A stretch of DNA of 64,000 nt from Ignavibacteriales bacterium (lineage in GTDB: Bacteria; Bacteroidota; Ignavibacteria; Ignavibacteriales; Ignavibacteriaceae), in NCBI GenBank assembly GCA_016707115.1, contig JADJIH010000001.1, positions 124,001 to 188,000 on the forward strand, given 5' to 3'. Position 1 is the stretch's first letter; each line of letters begins with the position of its first letter. The notes beneath the pieces were generated by a model. The model was not told where the DNA came from. It did not search any database and saw nothing but the letters and a program-made list of their open reading frames with translations. This document shows, piece by piece, positions 1 to 7,831 of this stretch. The translations under genes and the position numbers were made by a program.

Positions 1-163
1 CTTTATGAATTTCATAAAATGCTTTTGCTGCATCTTCAGAAAGTTTGATCATCTTTAATGCTTTAACTTTAAACCCAGCTTTGCATATCATTGATATTAT
101 CTCACCTACGTGATTATCACTTACAGCATCCGGTTTTATTATTGCTAATGTTTTATTACTCAA
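1..163 (-). CDS. ndk: Nucleoside diphosphate kinase, N-terminal part (runs off window)
   Basis: NDK transfers the gamma phosphate between nucleoside di- and triphosphates in the cytoplasm. Only the first 54 codons are in the window, so the catalytic histidine region cannot be seen. The N-terminus reads LSNKTLAIIKPDAVSDN, the typical NDK start with the IIKPDAV strand, followed by GEIISMICKAGFKVKALKM. The start is a TTG at 163, chosen because an AGGAG Shine-Dalgarno sequence lies about 7 bases upstream and overlaps the end of sucD. The gene lies 9 bases downstream of sucD on the same strand, so the two are probably cotranscribed. Identification by family motif is firm; the rest of the protein is unseen. 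Confidence 0.9.
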   Translation of the reverse strand, partial: MSNKTLAIIKPDAVSDNHVGEIISMICKAGFKVKALKMIKLSEDAAKAFYEIHK

Positions 164-172
164 GTAGAACTC

Positions 173-1207
173 CTATTTCTTTTTACTTTTTTTCTTGTCT
201 GATTTTTTATTTTTCTTTTTCGATTTGTCTTCTTTTTTCTTCTCAACCTTTTTTGTTGCTTTAGTTTTTACCACTTTAACTGCAGTTACTTTTTTAACAG
301 GTGTGGTCTTTTTAACAACAGGCTTTTTAGCCTTCAACTTTTCAATTGCTTTTAACATTGTAACACCAATTTCTGCAGGACTTTCAACAACGTGAATTCC
401 AGCTTTTTTCATCGCTGCCATCTTCTCCGCTGCTGTTCCTTTTCCACCTGAAATAATTGCACCTGCGTGACCCATTCTTCTTCCGGGAGGTGCAGTTCTT
501 CCTGCAATAAATCCAACCACAGGTTTCCTAACATTTTTCTTTATGAACTCAGCTGCTTCTTCTTCAGCACTTCCGCCTATTTCACCAATCATAACAATTC
601 CATCTGTGTCTTTATCATCATTAAACATTTTTATGATATCAATAAATCTTGAACCAATAATCGGATCGCCGCCAATGCCCACACAAGTTGATTGACCAAG
701 CTTAACATCGGATAATTGTTTTACCGCTTCGTAGGTTAATGTGCCACTGCGAGATACAACTCCAATTTTTCCTTTGTTGTGAATGAAGCCGGGCATAATT
801 CCGACTTTTGCAATTCCAGGAGAGATAACCCCTGGACAATTTGGCCCAACTAAAACAATATCTTTTCCTTTAATGGAATTGTAAACTTTCAACATATCAT
901 TAGTTGGAATTCCTTCAGTGATGCAAATGATATATTTTATTCCTGCACCAGCAGCTTCTAAAATTGCATCTGCTGCAAATGCCGGTGGAACAAAAATTAC
1001 AGATGAATTCGCTTTCTGAACTTTTACAGCGTCAGCAACTGTATTAAAAACAGGTACTCCTTGAAAATCTGTTCCGCCTTTGCCTGGAGTAACTCCTGCA
1101 ACAACTTTGGTTCCGTATTCAAGCATTTGAGTTGTGTGAAAAGAACCTTCACTGCCGGTAATTCCCTGAACAACAAGGCGAGTGTTTTTATCGATTATGA
1201 TAGCCAT
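173..1207 (-). CDS. sucD: Succinyl-CoA synthetase alpha subunit with lysine-rich C-terminal tail
   Basis: The alpha subunit of succinyl-CoA synthetase binds CoA and carries the phosphohistidine in the TCA-cycle interconversion of succinyl-CoA and succinate. The first ~290 residues are a complete subunit: CoA-binding Rossmann part with QGITGSEGSFH near residue 14, VGPNCPGVISPG in the middle, and the GRRMGHAGAI motif with the active histidine at about residue 247. Beyond the normal family end there is an extra tail of about 50 residues that is roughly half lysine, interspersed with P, T, V and later S, D and E. Bacterial SucD is usually about 290 residues, against 344 here. The beta subunit gene sucC is not adjacent. 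ndk follows immediately. The tail is seen directly; its function is unknown. Confidence 0.95.
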   Translation of the reverse strand: MAIIIDKNTRLVVQGITGSEGSFHTTQMLEYGTKVVAGVTPGKGGTDFQGVPVFNTVADAVKVQKANSSVIFVPPAFAADAILEAAGAGIKYIICITEGIPTNDMLKVYNSIKGKDIVLVGPNCPGVISPGIAKVGIMPGFIHNKGKIGVVSRSGTLTYEAVKQLSDVKLGQSTCVGIGGDPIIGSRFIDIIKMFNDDKDTDGIVMIGEIGGSAEEEAAEFIKKNVRKPVVGFIAGRTAPPGRRMGHAGAIISGGKGTAAEKMAAMKKAGIHVVESPAEIGVTMLKAIEKLKAKKPVVKKTTPVKKVTAVKVVKTKATKKVEKKKEDKSKKKNKKSDKKKSKKK

Positions 1208-1312
1208 AAATAATCCTTTTCTAAATTAAATTTTGTGAACAAAAATAAGGAAATTCTGGGATATAGATAAATTTTATTATGGTATGTTAAAGTAAATGTT
1301 TAATGGTTATGT

Positions 1313-1365
1313 GGGGGGGGGAATTTTGAAATGGGTTAAATTTGCGAGGGGGGGAGGGTTTGGGG
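1313..1365. other. G-rich tracts in intergenic region (possible G-quadruplex)
   Basis: The 171-base gap between the acetyltransferase gene and sucD holds a run of nine G (1313-1321), GGG (1333-1335), then seven G, A, GGG, TTT and GGGG (1348-1365). The last block alone has four G3 tracts with short loops and fits the usual G-quadruplex pattern on the plus strand. It stands out in AT-rich DNA. It lies upstream of sucD, so it would be C-rich in the sense strand. No protein feature explains it. Confidence 0.5.
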
Positions 1366-1378
1366 TCGAAAAATAGAA

Positions 1379-1885
1379 CTAAATAACTTTATACCCAATC
1401 AAATGCATAACTTGGGTTGAACCCATTTGAAATGGTTCTTCTTCATCGAAAATAAATCCCAGATTTTGATACCATTCTAAAGATTTTACATTTTGTTTCA
1501 TTACACCAAGCCACACTTTACTGAATTGTTTTTCCTTTGCAATTCTATATGCTTCATTCAAAAGTTTTTTACCAAGACCAAACCCTTGAAATTCCGGTAA
1601 AACATATAATGATGAAACAAAGAATTTTTTGTTGATATGATCTTCAAATAATTTTAGCCATCCTGCGGAAACCGAATTTACTTCTGCAATAATCCCTTTT
1701 GAGAAAGGATCGTTTAAAATTTCAATCAATCTGTCTTCGCTGTAATGTTTTTCAAAGTGCGATAGAATATCTTTTTCGGGAATAAATGTGTAAGTGTTTT
1801 TCCAGGTTACTAATAATATGTTTTTTACGATTGAGAAATCTTCTCGTGTCCAGTTGCGAATTGTTATTTCAGCTTGAGATTTCAT
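1379..1885 (-). CDS. GNAT-family N-acetyltransferase
   Basis: A 168-residue GCN5-related acetyltransferase, which would move an acetyl group from acetyl-CoA to an unknown amine. The start ITIRNWTREDF is the usual first strand. The acetyl-CoA-binding motif A appears as SLYVLPEFQGFGLGKKLL (Q/R-x-x-G-x-G type) near residues 90-110, and the closing motif as NVKSLEWYQNLGFIFDEEE near residues 130-150. The ATG lies inside the 3' end of gatA (17-base overlap), so the two genes are translationally linked. The substrate cannot be deduced. Confidence 0.85.
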   Translation of the reverse strand: MKSQAEITIRNWTREDFSIVKNILLVTWKNTYTFIPEKDILSHFEKHYSEDRLIEILNDPFSKGIIAEVNSVSAGWLKLFEDHINKKFFVSSLYVLPEFQGFGLGKKLLNEAYRIAKEKQFSKVWLGVMKQNVKSLEWYQNLGFIFDEEEPFQMGSTQVMHLIGYKVI

Positions 1886-3296
1886 CTTGTATATGCTTTG
1901 CTAACTGAAATATTTTTTCTTCTTCAAATTGCTGAGATAAAATTTGCAAACCAATTGGAAGATTTTCTGAGTTCTTTCCGATTGGAATACTCATTCCAGG
2001 AATACCAGCAAGGTTTGCTGATGTTGTATAGATATCGCTCAAATACATTTGCAATGGATCATCAGATTTTTCACCAATCTTAAATGCAACTGTTGGAGTT
2101 GTTGGAGTGATTAACAAATCAACTTGCTTAAAAGCATTATCAAAATCTTCTTTAATTAATCTTCTTACTTTTTGTGCTTTGCGATAGTAAGCATCATAAT
2201 AACCGGAGGAGAGAACGTAAGTGCCGAGCATAATTCTTCGTTTTACTTCTGTGCCGAAACCTTGAGTGCGGGAGTTTAAATACATCTCTTTAAGATTTTT
2301 GTAATCATTTGCTCTAAAACCGTAGCGTGCACCATCAAATCGTGCAAGGTTTGATGAAGCTTCCGCAGTTGTTAAGATATAATACGTTGCAATCGTGTAT
2401 TCAGTTTTAGGAAGTGAAACTTCTTTAACTTCATAACCTTCTAGTTTTAGTTTATCAACAATGTTAAGGATTGCTGTTTTAATTTCTTCATCTAATCCAT
2501 CAGCAAAATATTCTTTTGGAATTCCAATTTTAAGTTTTTTGTCTTTTGATAATGAAGAAGAAAAATCCGGAATTACTTTTTCGATAGATGTAGAATCATT
2601 CAAATCTTTACCCGAAATAACTTCCATAACTAAAGCCGCATCTTCAACATTTTTTGAGAATGGTCCGATTGAATCGAAAGATGAAGCGAAGGCAGTTAAC
2701 CCGAAACGGGAAACTCTTCCGTATGTTGGTTTAAGTCCAAAGATTCCGCAAAAAGCTGCAGGCTGGCGAATTGAACCGCCTGTATCTGTTCCGAAAGAAA
2801 CATCACAAAGATTTGCTGCAACTGCAACTGCAGAGCCGCCGCTTGATCCGCCGGGAACTCTTGTTTTATCAACAGGATTTAAAACATTACCAAATGCAGA
2901 GTTTTCATTTGATGAGCCCATTGCAAATTCATCGCAGTTTGTTTTGCCGATGATGATTGCATCTTCATCAATAAGTTTTTGAACTGCTGTTGCTGTGTAA
3001 AGTGAAGTAAAATTCTTTAAGATGTTTGATGAGCAGGTGAGTGGATGATCTTTGTAAGCAAGAACATCTTTAATTGCAATTACCATTCCCGCAAGTTTGC
3101 CGCCAGAGTTATTTTTTATTTTCTGCTCAACTGCTTTTGCTGATTCAATAGCTTCATCACTAAAAACAAAGTTGAATGCGTTAAGATCTTTTTGATCTTC
3201 AATATTCTTTAGAAAATGCTTTACATTTTCTACAAGACTAAGTTTGCCAGATTTTATAAGTTCTAATTTTTCTTTGTGGTTTTTGTAGAAAGTCAT
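1869..3296 (-). CDS. gatA: Asp-tRNA(Asn)/Glu-tRNA(Gln) amidotransferase subunit A
   Basis: GatA is the amidase subunit of the GatCAB complex. It releases ammonia from glutamine to convert misacylated Glu-tRNA(Gln) or Asp-tRNA(Asn) to the correct amide. The 475-residue protein has normal length and the amidase-signature triad is intact: Lys76 in MVIAIKDV, Ser151 in PGGSSGGSA and Ser175 in GTDTGGSIRQP. No gatB or gatC is adjacent. The tRNA-Gln at the end of the window is a possible substrate. The acetyltransferase gene overlaps its 3' end. Start is ATG at 3296. Confidence 0.97.
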   Translation of the reverse strand: MTFYKNHKEKLELIKSGKLSLVENVKHFLKNIEDQKDLNAFNFVFSDEAIESAKAVEQKIKNNSGGKLAGMVIAIKDVLAYKDHPLTCSSNILKNFTSLYTATAVQKLIDEDAIIIGKTNCDEFAMGSSNENSAFGNVLNPVDKTRVPGGSSGGSAVAVAANLCDVSFGTDTGGSIRQPAAFCGIFGLKPTYGRVSRFGLTAFASSFDSIGPFSKNVEDAALVMEVISGKDLNDSTSIEKVIPDFSSSLSKDKKLKIGIPKEYFADGLDEEIKTAILNIVDKLKLEGYEVKEVSLPKTEYTIATYYILTTAEASSNLARFDGARYGFRANDYKNLKEMYLNSRTQGFGTEVKRRIMLGTYVLSSGYYDAYYRKAQKVRRLIKEDFDNAFKQVDLLITPTTPTVAFKIGEKSDDPLQMYLSDIYTTSANLAGIPGMSIPIGKNSENLPIGLQILSQQFEEEKIFQLAKHIQDEISS

Positions 3297-3421
3297 TTTG
3301 TTTTATAATTAAAGATTTTATGATTAAAAATAAGGTATTATACGGATAAGTTCTATTCACTGACTAATTGATGGTTTCACTTTTTTTTAGAATTTGAGAG
3401 GAATTTGTTTGAATTGAATTT

Positions 3422-3464
3422 TAACCCCTCCCGGCCTCCCCTTTGGATAAGGGGAGGAGTTAGG
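3422..3464. repeat. Imperfect palindromic repeat (CCTCCCC/GGGGAGG hairpin)
   Basis: CCTCCCC at 3435-3441 pairs perfectly with GGGGAGG at 3451-3457 across a 9-base loop, flanked by further partly matching bases (TAACCCCTCC before, GGAGGAGTTA after). The unit lies just past the stop of the type IX cargo pseudogene and upstream of gatA. It could act as a terminator or be one copy of a dispersed palindromic repeat. GC-rich palindromes like this stand out in AT-rich intergenic DNA. Confidence 0.55.
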
Positions 3465-3469
3465 AAAAA

Positions 3470-5094
3470 TTATTTCACCAGCATCATCTTCTTCATATCT
3501 GTAAAAACGGGAATGTTGCCTTCTCCGATTACTTCGATTCGGTAAAGATAGATTCCGCTTACTATATCTCCGTAGCCTGTTTCAAATTCTATCTTGCCTT
3601 CTGCACTTTGGCGTTCTGTTGCGGTTGGATGGAATAACACTTCATAATATCCTGCACTCTGATATTTGTTTACAAGTACTTTTACCTGTTCTCCAAGAAG
3701 ATTGTAAACCATTACTTTTACATATCCCGGTGCTTTTAATCTGTATGGAATTGTTGTACCTGGATTAAACGGATTTGGGTAATTCTGTAAAAGATTATAA
3801 TGCTCTACAACTATTGGAGGTGCTTCCGGTATTCCTGTTATGTTTATGTGTGCTTCTTCACTTGCAGGTGATTGATGATATGCGCTGTCTATTGCTGTTA
3901 TTTTGTAATAGTAATTGCCTGAAATAAATTTCTGCGGAGGATCATCATAAAAGGTTGTGTCTGATATTACTGCAATTATTTTTGTTGTGTCATAAACAAA
4001 GTCAGGAACAGTATCCCGATAAACCCTGTAACGGAAAAGATCTGCTTCTGTGTTCTTATTCCATTTAAGATGAACAAGACCTGAATCCATTGTTGCAGTT
4101 AAATTTCTTGGTGGTTTTGGTGCAAGGTCTTGATAAGTATAGCTTTCTCCCAAAGGACCGCCAAACATACCAATATCACTTCTGCTTCCATCAACATCAA
4201 GAATTGATGGATCACCTTTATCTATTGCAGGAGAATATTTTTGAAGATGAAAATCATAACTGCCGTTTGCTGTTGGTATAGTGTCTTTTACGAACATTGG
4301 ATCAGCTATAATTCGCCAATTACTGGATAATGTTGTACATTCCAAAAAATTTGCCATTCATTGATAATTGGTAGTGTCCACCCAATTGCCGGAGAGTTAT
4401 GATTACATTATTTTAAATAATCTGGATGTTATTTGTCCAGATTATATTATAAATACCAGAAACAAGATTATTTTTACATAGCCCCATAAGTAGATAAATG
4501 AATCAACGTATTAAATGCCTTCAATTACAATATTGTTGTAAAGGTATCACCAAGTCAAAATACACAGGTGTCCCTACCATTTCTAAATATAGTTATTAGA
4601 GTAACAATGACAGAATCTCCATCATCAATTAAAGATTATTTAAAATTTGTTATGATTCATTATTGATGATGATTTGAAACGAATATTCAAAGCTACAATT
4701 TTCACAAAAAGAAGCATTAAATTAAAGGTATATCCAATTATTATTCAGTGGATAAGACAGTTTATTCTTTAATAAGAATGTAATTCCATTTTTAAAAATT
4801 AATAGTAAATATCATCACCATCAATCACAGTACTATCCATGCTACTGCCCCAAAGGTTAATGGTTTTATCAATGTAGATAGATTCATAGTAAACACCATT
4901 AGCAACATAAATAGTATCACCATCAACACAAATGTTAATGCACTTTTGTATGCTGTCTGCGGCGGTTTGCCAGCTTGTGTAGGGCGGTGTGCTTGTGCCG
5001 GTTTTGCTAACGTAACGGATTGCGTTCCAATTAACAATGAAGAATTAAAAATTAAGAATGAAAGACAGAGGAAAAGAAAATATTTTGATTTCAT
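3470..5094 (-). pseudogene. Broken type IX-secreted beta-helix protein with C-terminal sorting domain
   Basis: The pieces of one secreted protein can be followed along the minus strand. A signal peptide starts at ATG 5094 (MKSKYFLFLCLSFLIF). After a one-base frameshift near 5035 the frame continues as NAIRYVSKTGTSTPPYTSW and INICVDGDTIYVANGVYYES, the start of a right-handed beta-helix, ending at a stop near 4799. From 4798 to 4358 no frame stays open. The last 295 residues (4357-3470) are intact: a DPMFVKDTI/SPAIDKGDPS beta-helix end, a fibronectin-like domain, then a type IX sorting domain beginning NYPNPFNPGTTIPYRL and ending MKKMMLVK. A perfect 10-bp inverted repeat (4417-4426/4436-4445) lies in the decayed middle. 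The ends are ordinary for this cargo class; the centre is degraded. Confidence 0.75.
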
Positions 5095-5224
5095 TTGGTT
5101 TAATCCCAAAAGACATTTTTGTTTATTGAAACTTAAAAATATTTGAGGTGAGATGCGAGGGTTTTTTTTAAGACAAAAGATAAAAGTAAAAAGATAAAAG
5201 ACAAATGAATTGGTTTAAAAATAG

Positions 5225-5244
5225 ATTCCCGCCTAAGCGGGAAT
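5225..5244. repeat. Short palindromic repeat, copy 1
   Basis: ATTCCCGC (5225-5232) and GCGGGAAT (5237-5244) form a perfect 8-bp stem with a 4-base loop, followed by GAC. It lies in the 195-base gap between the broken beta-helix gene and tatA, 26 bases before a second palindrome of similar design. Confidence 0.6.
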
Positions 5245-5270
5245 GACTGAATAAAACTTTAGATTAAGAG

Positions 5271-5291
5271 ATCCCGAAACAAGTTCGGGAT
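5271..5291. repeat. Short palindromic repeat, copy 2
   Basis: ATCCCGAA (5271-5278) and TTCGGGAT (5284-5291) form a perfect 8-bp stem with a 5-base loop, followed by GACAA. Both this and the neighbouring palindrome end in GGGA(A)TGAC, which suggests they belong to one dispersed family. This one lies just beyond the stop codon of tatA and may also end that transcript. Confidence 0.6.
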
Positions 5292-5304
5292 GACAAGGGA
5301 GTAA

Positions 5305-5499
5305 TTAAGACTTATCAGATTTTTTTACATCGTCATCAGTTTTTTTGATTTCTTCTTCAACATCTTTTAAGGATTTTTTGAATTCCTTCATACCTTTGCC
5401 CAAGCCTTGAGCAAGTTCCGGAATTTTCTTTGCACCAAATAACAAAAGTATTACAAGTACAATCAGTATTATTTCGCCTGCGCCTAAATTTCCAAACAT
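5305..5499 (-). CDS. tatA: Sec-independent protein translocase TatA/E
   Basis: TatA forms the variable pore of the twin-arginine translocase, which exports folded proteins across the inner membrane. The 64-residue protein has the full family architecture: a short N-terminal membrane helix (IILIVLVILLLFGAKKIPEL) with the conserved FG-x-x-K-hinge, an amphipathic helix (LGKGMKEFKKSLKD), and a charged, lysine- and aspartate-rich tail. It is the last gene of the minus-strand run purC-like, psd, pssA, purS, purQ, tatA, and starts 11 bases after purQ. tatC is not in the window. Confidence 0.95.
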   Translation of the reverse strand: MFGNLGAGEIILIVLVILLLFGAKKIPELAQGLGKGMKEFKKSLKDVEEEIKKTDDDVKKSDKS

Positions 5500-5509
5500 A
5501 ACATCACCT

Positions 5510-6211
5510 TTAGTTTAATATATAATTAGCTATCGATTTAAAAATTTGCTGCCCATCAGTTCTGCCAAGAGTTGGATCGCAAGCTCTTTCAGGATGAGGC
5601 ATCATTCCCATTACATTACCGTTTTTGTTTACGATACCTGCAATGTTCAATTGAGAACCATTAGGATTATTTTCATCATTTACATTTCCATCTTCATCAG
5701 AATATCTAAAAAGAATTTGCCTGTTAGCTTCAAGTTCTTTTAACAATTCAATATCAGCAAAATAATTTCCTTCACCGTGGGCGATAGGAATTTTTAATGC
5801 TTTGGTTGCTTCACTTATTTCAGCAGAGAATATTGTTTCTCTGTTTTCAGTTTTAAGATAAACATCTTTACAAGCAAACTTAAGGGAATTATTGCGTATC
5901 ATAACTCCGGGCAACAAACCAGCCTCAAGTAATATTTGAAAACCATTGCAGATGCCGATCACAATTCCGCCTTTATTTGCAAAGCTGATGACTGAATTCA
6001 TAATCGGGGAAAATCTTGCAATAGCACCTGTGCGAAGATAATCGCCGTAAGAAAATCCGCCCGGAAGCAGAATAACACTGCTTTGTTTTAAGTCTGTGTC
6101 TTTATGCCAGAGAAATTCAACATCATAGTTAAGAACTTTGCGTAAAGAATAATATGCATCGTGATCGCAATTAGAACCTGGAAAAACTACTACGCCAAAC
6201 TTTAAGTTCAT
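5510..6211 (-). CDS. purQ: Phosphoribosylformylglycinamidine synthase subunit PurQ
   Basis: PurQ is the glutaminase subunit of the FGAM synthase complex (PurLQS), step four of purine synthesis. The class I glutamine amidotransferase triad is visible: the nucleophile Cys88 in GICNGFQIL, and His206 and Glu208 in MMPHPERACDP. The signature GGFSYGDYLRTGAIARFSP precedes the nucleophile. At 233 residues it is normal for the stand-alone form. Its ATG overlaps the purS stop by 4 bases, which couples their translation. purL is not in the window. Confidence 0.96.
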   Translation of the reverse strand: MNLKFGVVVFPGSNCDHDAYYSLRKVLNYDVEFLWHKDTDLKQSSVILLPGGFSYGDYLRTGAIARFSPIMNSVISFANKGGIVIGICNGFQILLEAGLLPGVMIRNNSLKFACKDVYLKTENRETIFSAEISEATKALKIPIAHGEGNYFADIELLKELEANRQILFRYSDEDGNVNDENNPNGSQLNIAGIVNKNGNVMGMMPHPERACDPTLGRTDGQQIFKSIANYILN

Positions 6212-6459
6212 TTTACTTCTTCCAACTTGAACTCAAAATCTTCCATAATCGGATTTGATAGAAGCTTTGAGCAGTAAAGATTTACTTCTTTTTCTGCTTC
6301 ATTGCGATCTGAAAGATCAACATCAAACTCAATTAGTTTTCCGATGCGTGTGCTTTTAATATTGGTAATGCCAAGATGCTTTGCACCTTTTTCAACTGCA
6401 ACACCTTGTGGATCTAAAATAGATGGTCTGCGTTTTATTAGAACTGTAGCTTTAAACAC
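6208..6459 (-). CDS. purS: Phosphoribosylformylglycinamidine synthase subunit PurS
   Basis: PurS is the small bridging subunit that holds PurQ to the small-type PurL. The 83-residue sequence shows the family pattern: MFKATVLIKRRPSILDPQGV at the start, then the IKSTRIGKLIEFDVD strand in the middle and a C-terminal CSKLLSNPIMEDFEF. It sits directly before purQ (ATGA overlap) and 3 bases after pssA. Purine and phospholipid genes are therefore mixed in one transcription unit. Confidence 0.93.
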   Translation of the reverse strand: MFKATVLIKRRPSILDPQGVAVEKGAKHLGITNIKSTRIGKLIEFDVDLSDRNEAEKEVNLYCSKLLSNPIMEDFEFKLEEVK

Positions 6460-6462
6460 TTT

Positions 6463-7182
6463 TTACTCAGGTTTTTTATTTGAGAAATACTTAAAAATCT
6501 GACGAAAAATACCAAATGCAATCATGAAAACAAAAATGAAAAACAATCCTTTAACCGTGAACAGAATCAAAACAACAAGTGCGATTAAATATGCTATATA
6601 AAGTAACGGATTCTTTTTCATTTCATTTAATGAAAACTTAGGCAATGTATCGTACTTTATTTTACTTACCATAAGAAATGATACAAGCAGTACCATTGGA
6701 ATAATAAATATCTTCAGTTCTTCAGGATATCCATTTTTATAAAAAGATAAGTTGAAGCAAACTAGAACAAGAGCTGCAGATGGAATCGGCAGACCTGTAA
6801 AATATGATTTATCAAATCCAACAAGCTGAACGTTAAATCTTGCTAATCTAAATCCGCCGGCAATCATTGGAAGTGAACTTATTATAACGCCAAAAACTTC
6901 AAATTGGTTAAAGTAGGTTGAGTAAAGTAGAAATGATGGAGCAACACCAAAACTTACAACGTCAGAAAGGGAATCAAGTTCAACGCCAAGTTCACTGCTG
7001 GATTTTGTAAGGCGAGCCATAAAGCCATCAAGCGTATCAAAGATTGCTGCAATAATTATTAACCAGCCAGCGTATGTATAATTTCCCTGGCTTGCGCTAA
7101 TTATCGAAAAAAAACCGCTGAACATGTTCATAGCGGTAAATAAATTCGGTATAACAGAAGGTGTAATTCTAAATCGATTCAT
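6463..7182 (-). CDS. pssA: CDP-diacylglycerol-serine O-phosphatidyltransferase
   Basis: This inner-membrane enzyme makes phosphatidylserine from CDP-diacylglycerol and serine, the first step to phosphatidylethanolamine. The CDP-alcohol phosphotransferase motif is complete: Asp52-Gly53, Ala56-Arg57, Gly66, Asp70 and Asp74 within DTLDGFMARL and ELDSLSDVV. Several hydrophobic helices follow, as expected for the family. At 239 residues it matches the short Bacillus-type enzyme. It lies 3 bases after psd, which uses its product. Confidence 0.95.
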   Translation of the reverse strand: MNRFRITPSVIPNLFTAMNMFSGFFSIISASQGNYTYAGWLIIIAAIFDTLDGFMARLTKSSSELGVELDSLSDVVSFGVAPSFLLYSTYFNQFEVFGVIISSLPMIAGGFRLARFNVQLVGFDKSYFTGLPIPSAALVLVCFNLSFYKNGYPEELKIFIIPMVLLVSFLMVSKIKYDTLPKFSLNEMKKNPLLYIAYLIALVVLILFTVKGLFFIFVFMIAFGIFRQIFKYFSNKKPE

Positions 7183-7185
7183 TCA

Positions 7186-7831
7186 TTAATATTCAAAAAG
7201 GATTGTTTCGCCTGCAGTAACGTTGTCGTCTTTTTTTACTTTTACCTGCCACTGCTCCGGAACAATAATATCAACACGACTTCCAAATTTAATCATACCG
7301 AATCGATTTCCAATGTTTACGGAATCTCCAACTTTGAGATCACTTACAATTCTTCTGGCAACAAATCCGGCTATTTGAGTGAAGAACACTTTTCCAGCGG
7401 GACTTGTAATTCCAATTTCGTTTCGTTCATTGCGTTCAGATGCTTTATCTTCAAAGGCTGCGAGATATTCACCTTGAATATATTTTACATATTCCACTTT
7501 GCCGGTAATCGGAATTCTGTTTACGTGAACATTTAGCGGAGACATAAATATCGAAACTAATTTTGCTTTACCATTGATGAACTTTTCATCTAAAACATCT
7601 TTAACAAATAAAATTCTTCCATCGGCAGGGGAAACAACTATGTTTGATTTGTTTGGAACTGATCTTTCAGGATCACGAAAGAAGTTTAATGTAAAGATGA
7701 CGAAGAAATGCAGAAAGTAATAGAAGCGGAACACGTATAAAATTATTATCCAAGAAAATACTAATTGCTATCAGAACAAAAACAACGATGAATACTATCC
7801 CCATTGTATTATAGCCGTATTTGGTAAACAT
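7186..7831 (-). CDS. psd: Phosphatidylserine decarboxylase, apparently frameshifted near its N-terminus
   Basis: Psd removes CO2 from phosphatidylserine to give phosphatidylethanolamine. The conserved part (FFRDPERSVP, SPADGRI, NVHVNRIPITG, and the self-cleavage site FGSRVD whose serine becomes the pyruvoyl group) is open from 7734 (a GTG) to 7186. The expected membrane anchor is in another frame: ATG at 7831 gives MFTKYGYNTMGIVFIVV and continues to RVPLLLLSAF, where a single-base shift near 7690-7710 would join it to FVIFTLNFFRDPER. That ATG overlaps the stop of the upstream gene as TAATG, which strongly supports it as the true start. Joined, the protein would be about 214 residues, typical of the short form. 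If the shift is real, a shortened 182-residue form without the full anchor could still be made. Confidence 0.85.

Noticed and set aside
195..395. Open frame on the plus strand inside sucD with many Phe residues
   Set aside because: It is the complement of the lysine-rich SucD tail; AAA/AAG codons read backwards give TTT/CTT. No start signal or family match.
2461..2982. 173-residue open frame on the plus strand within gatA
   Set aside because: It is antisense to a strongly conserved enzyme and has no motif of its own.
4825..5109. 94-residue hydrophobic protein on the minus strand
   Set aside because: Only the first 30 residues (signal peptide) are meaningful; the hydrophobic rest is an out-of-frame reading of beta-helix sequence from the broken secreted protein.
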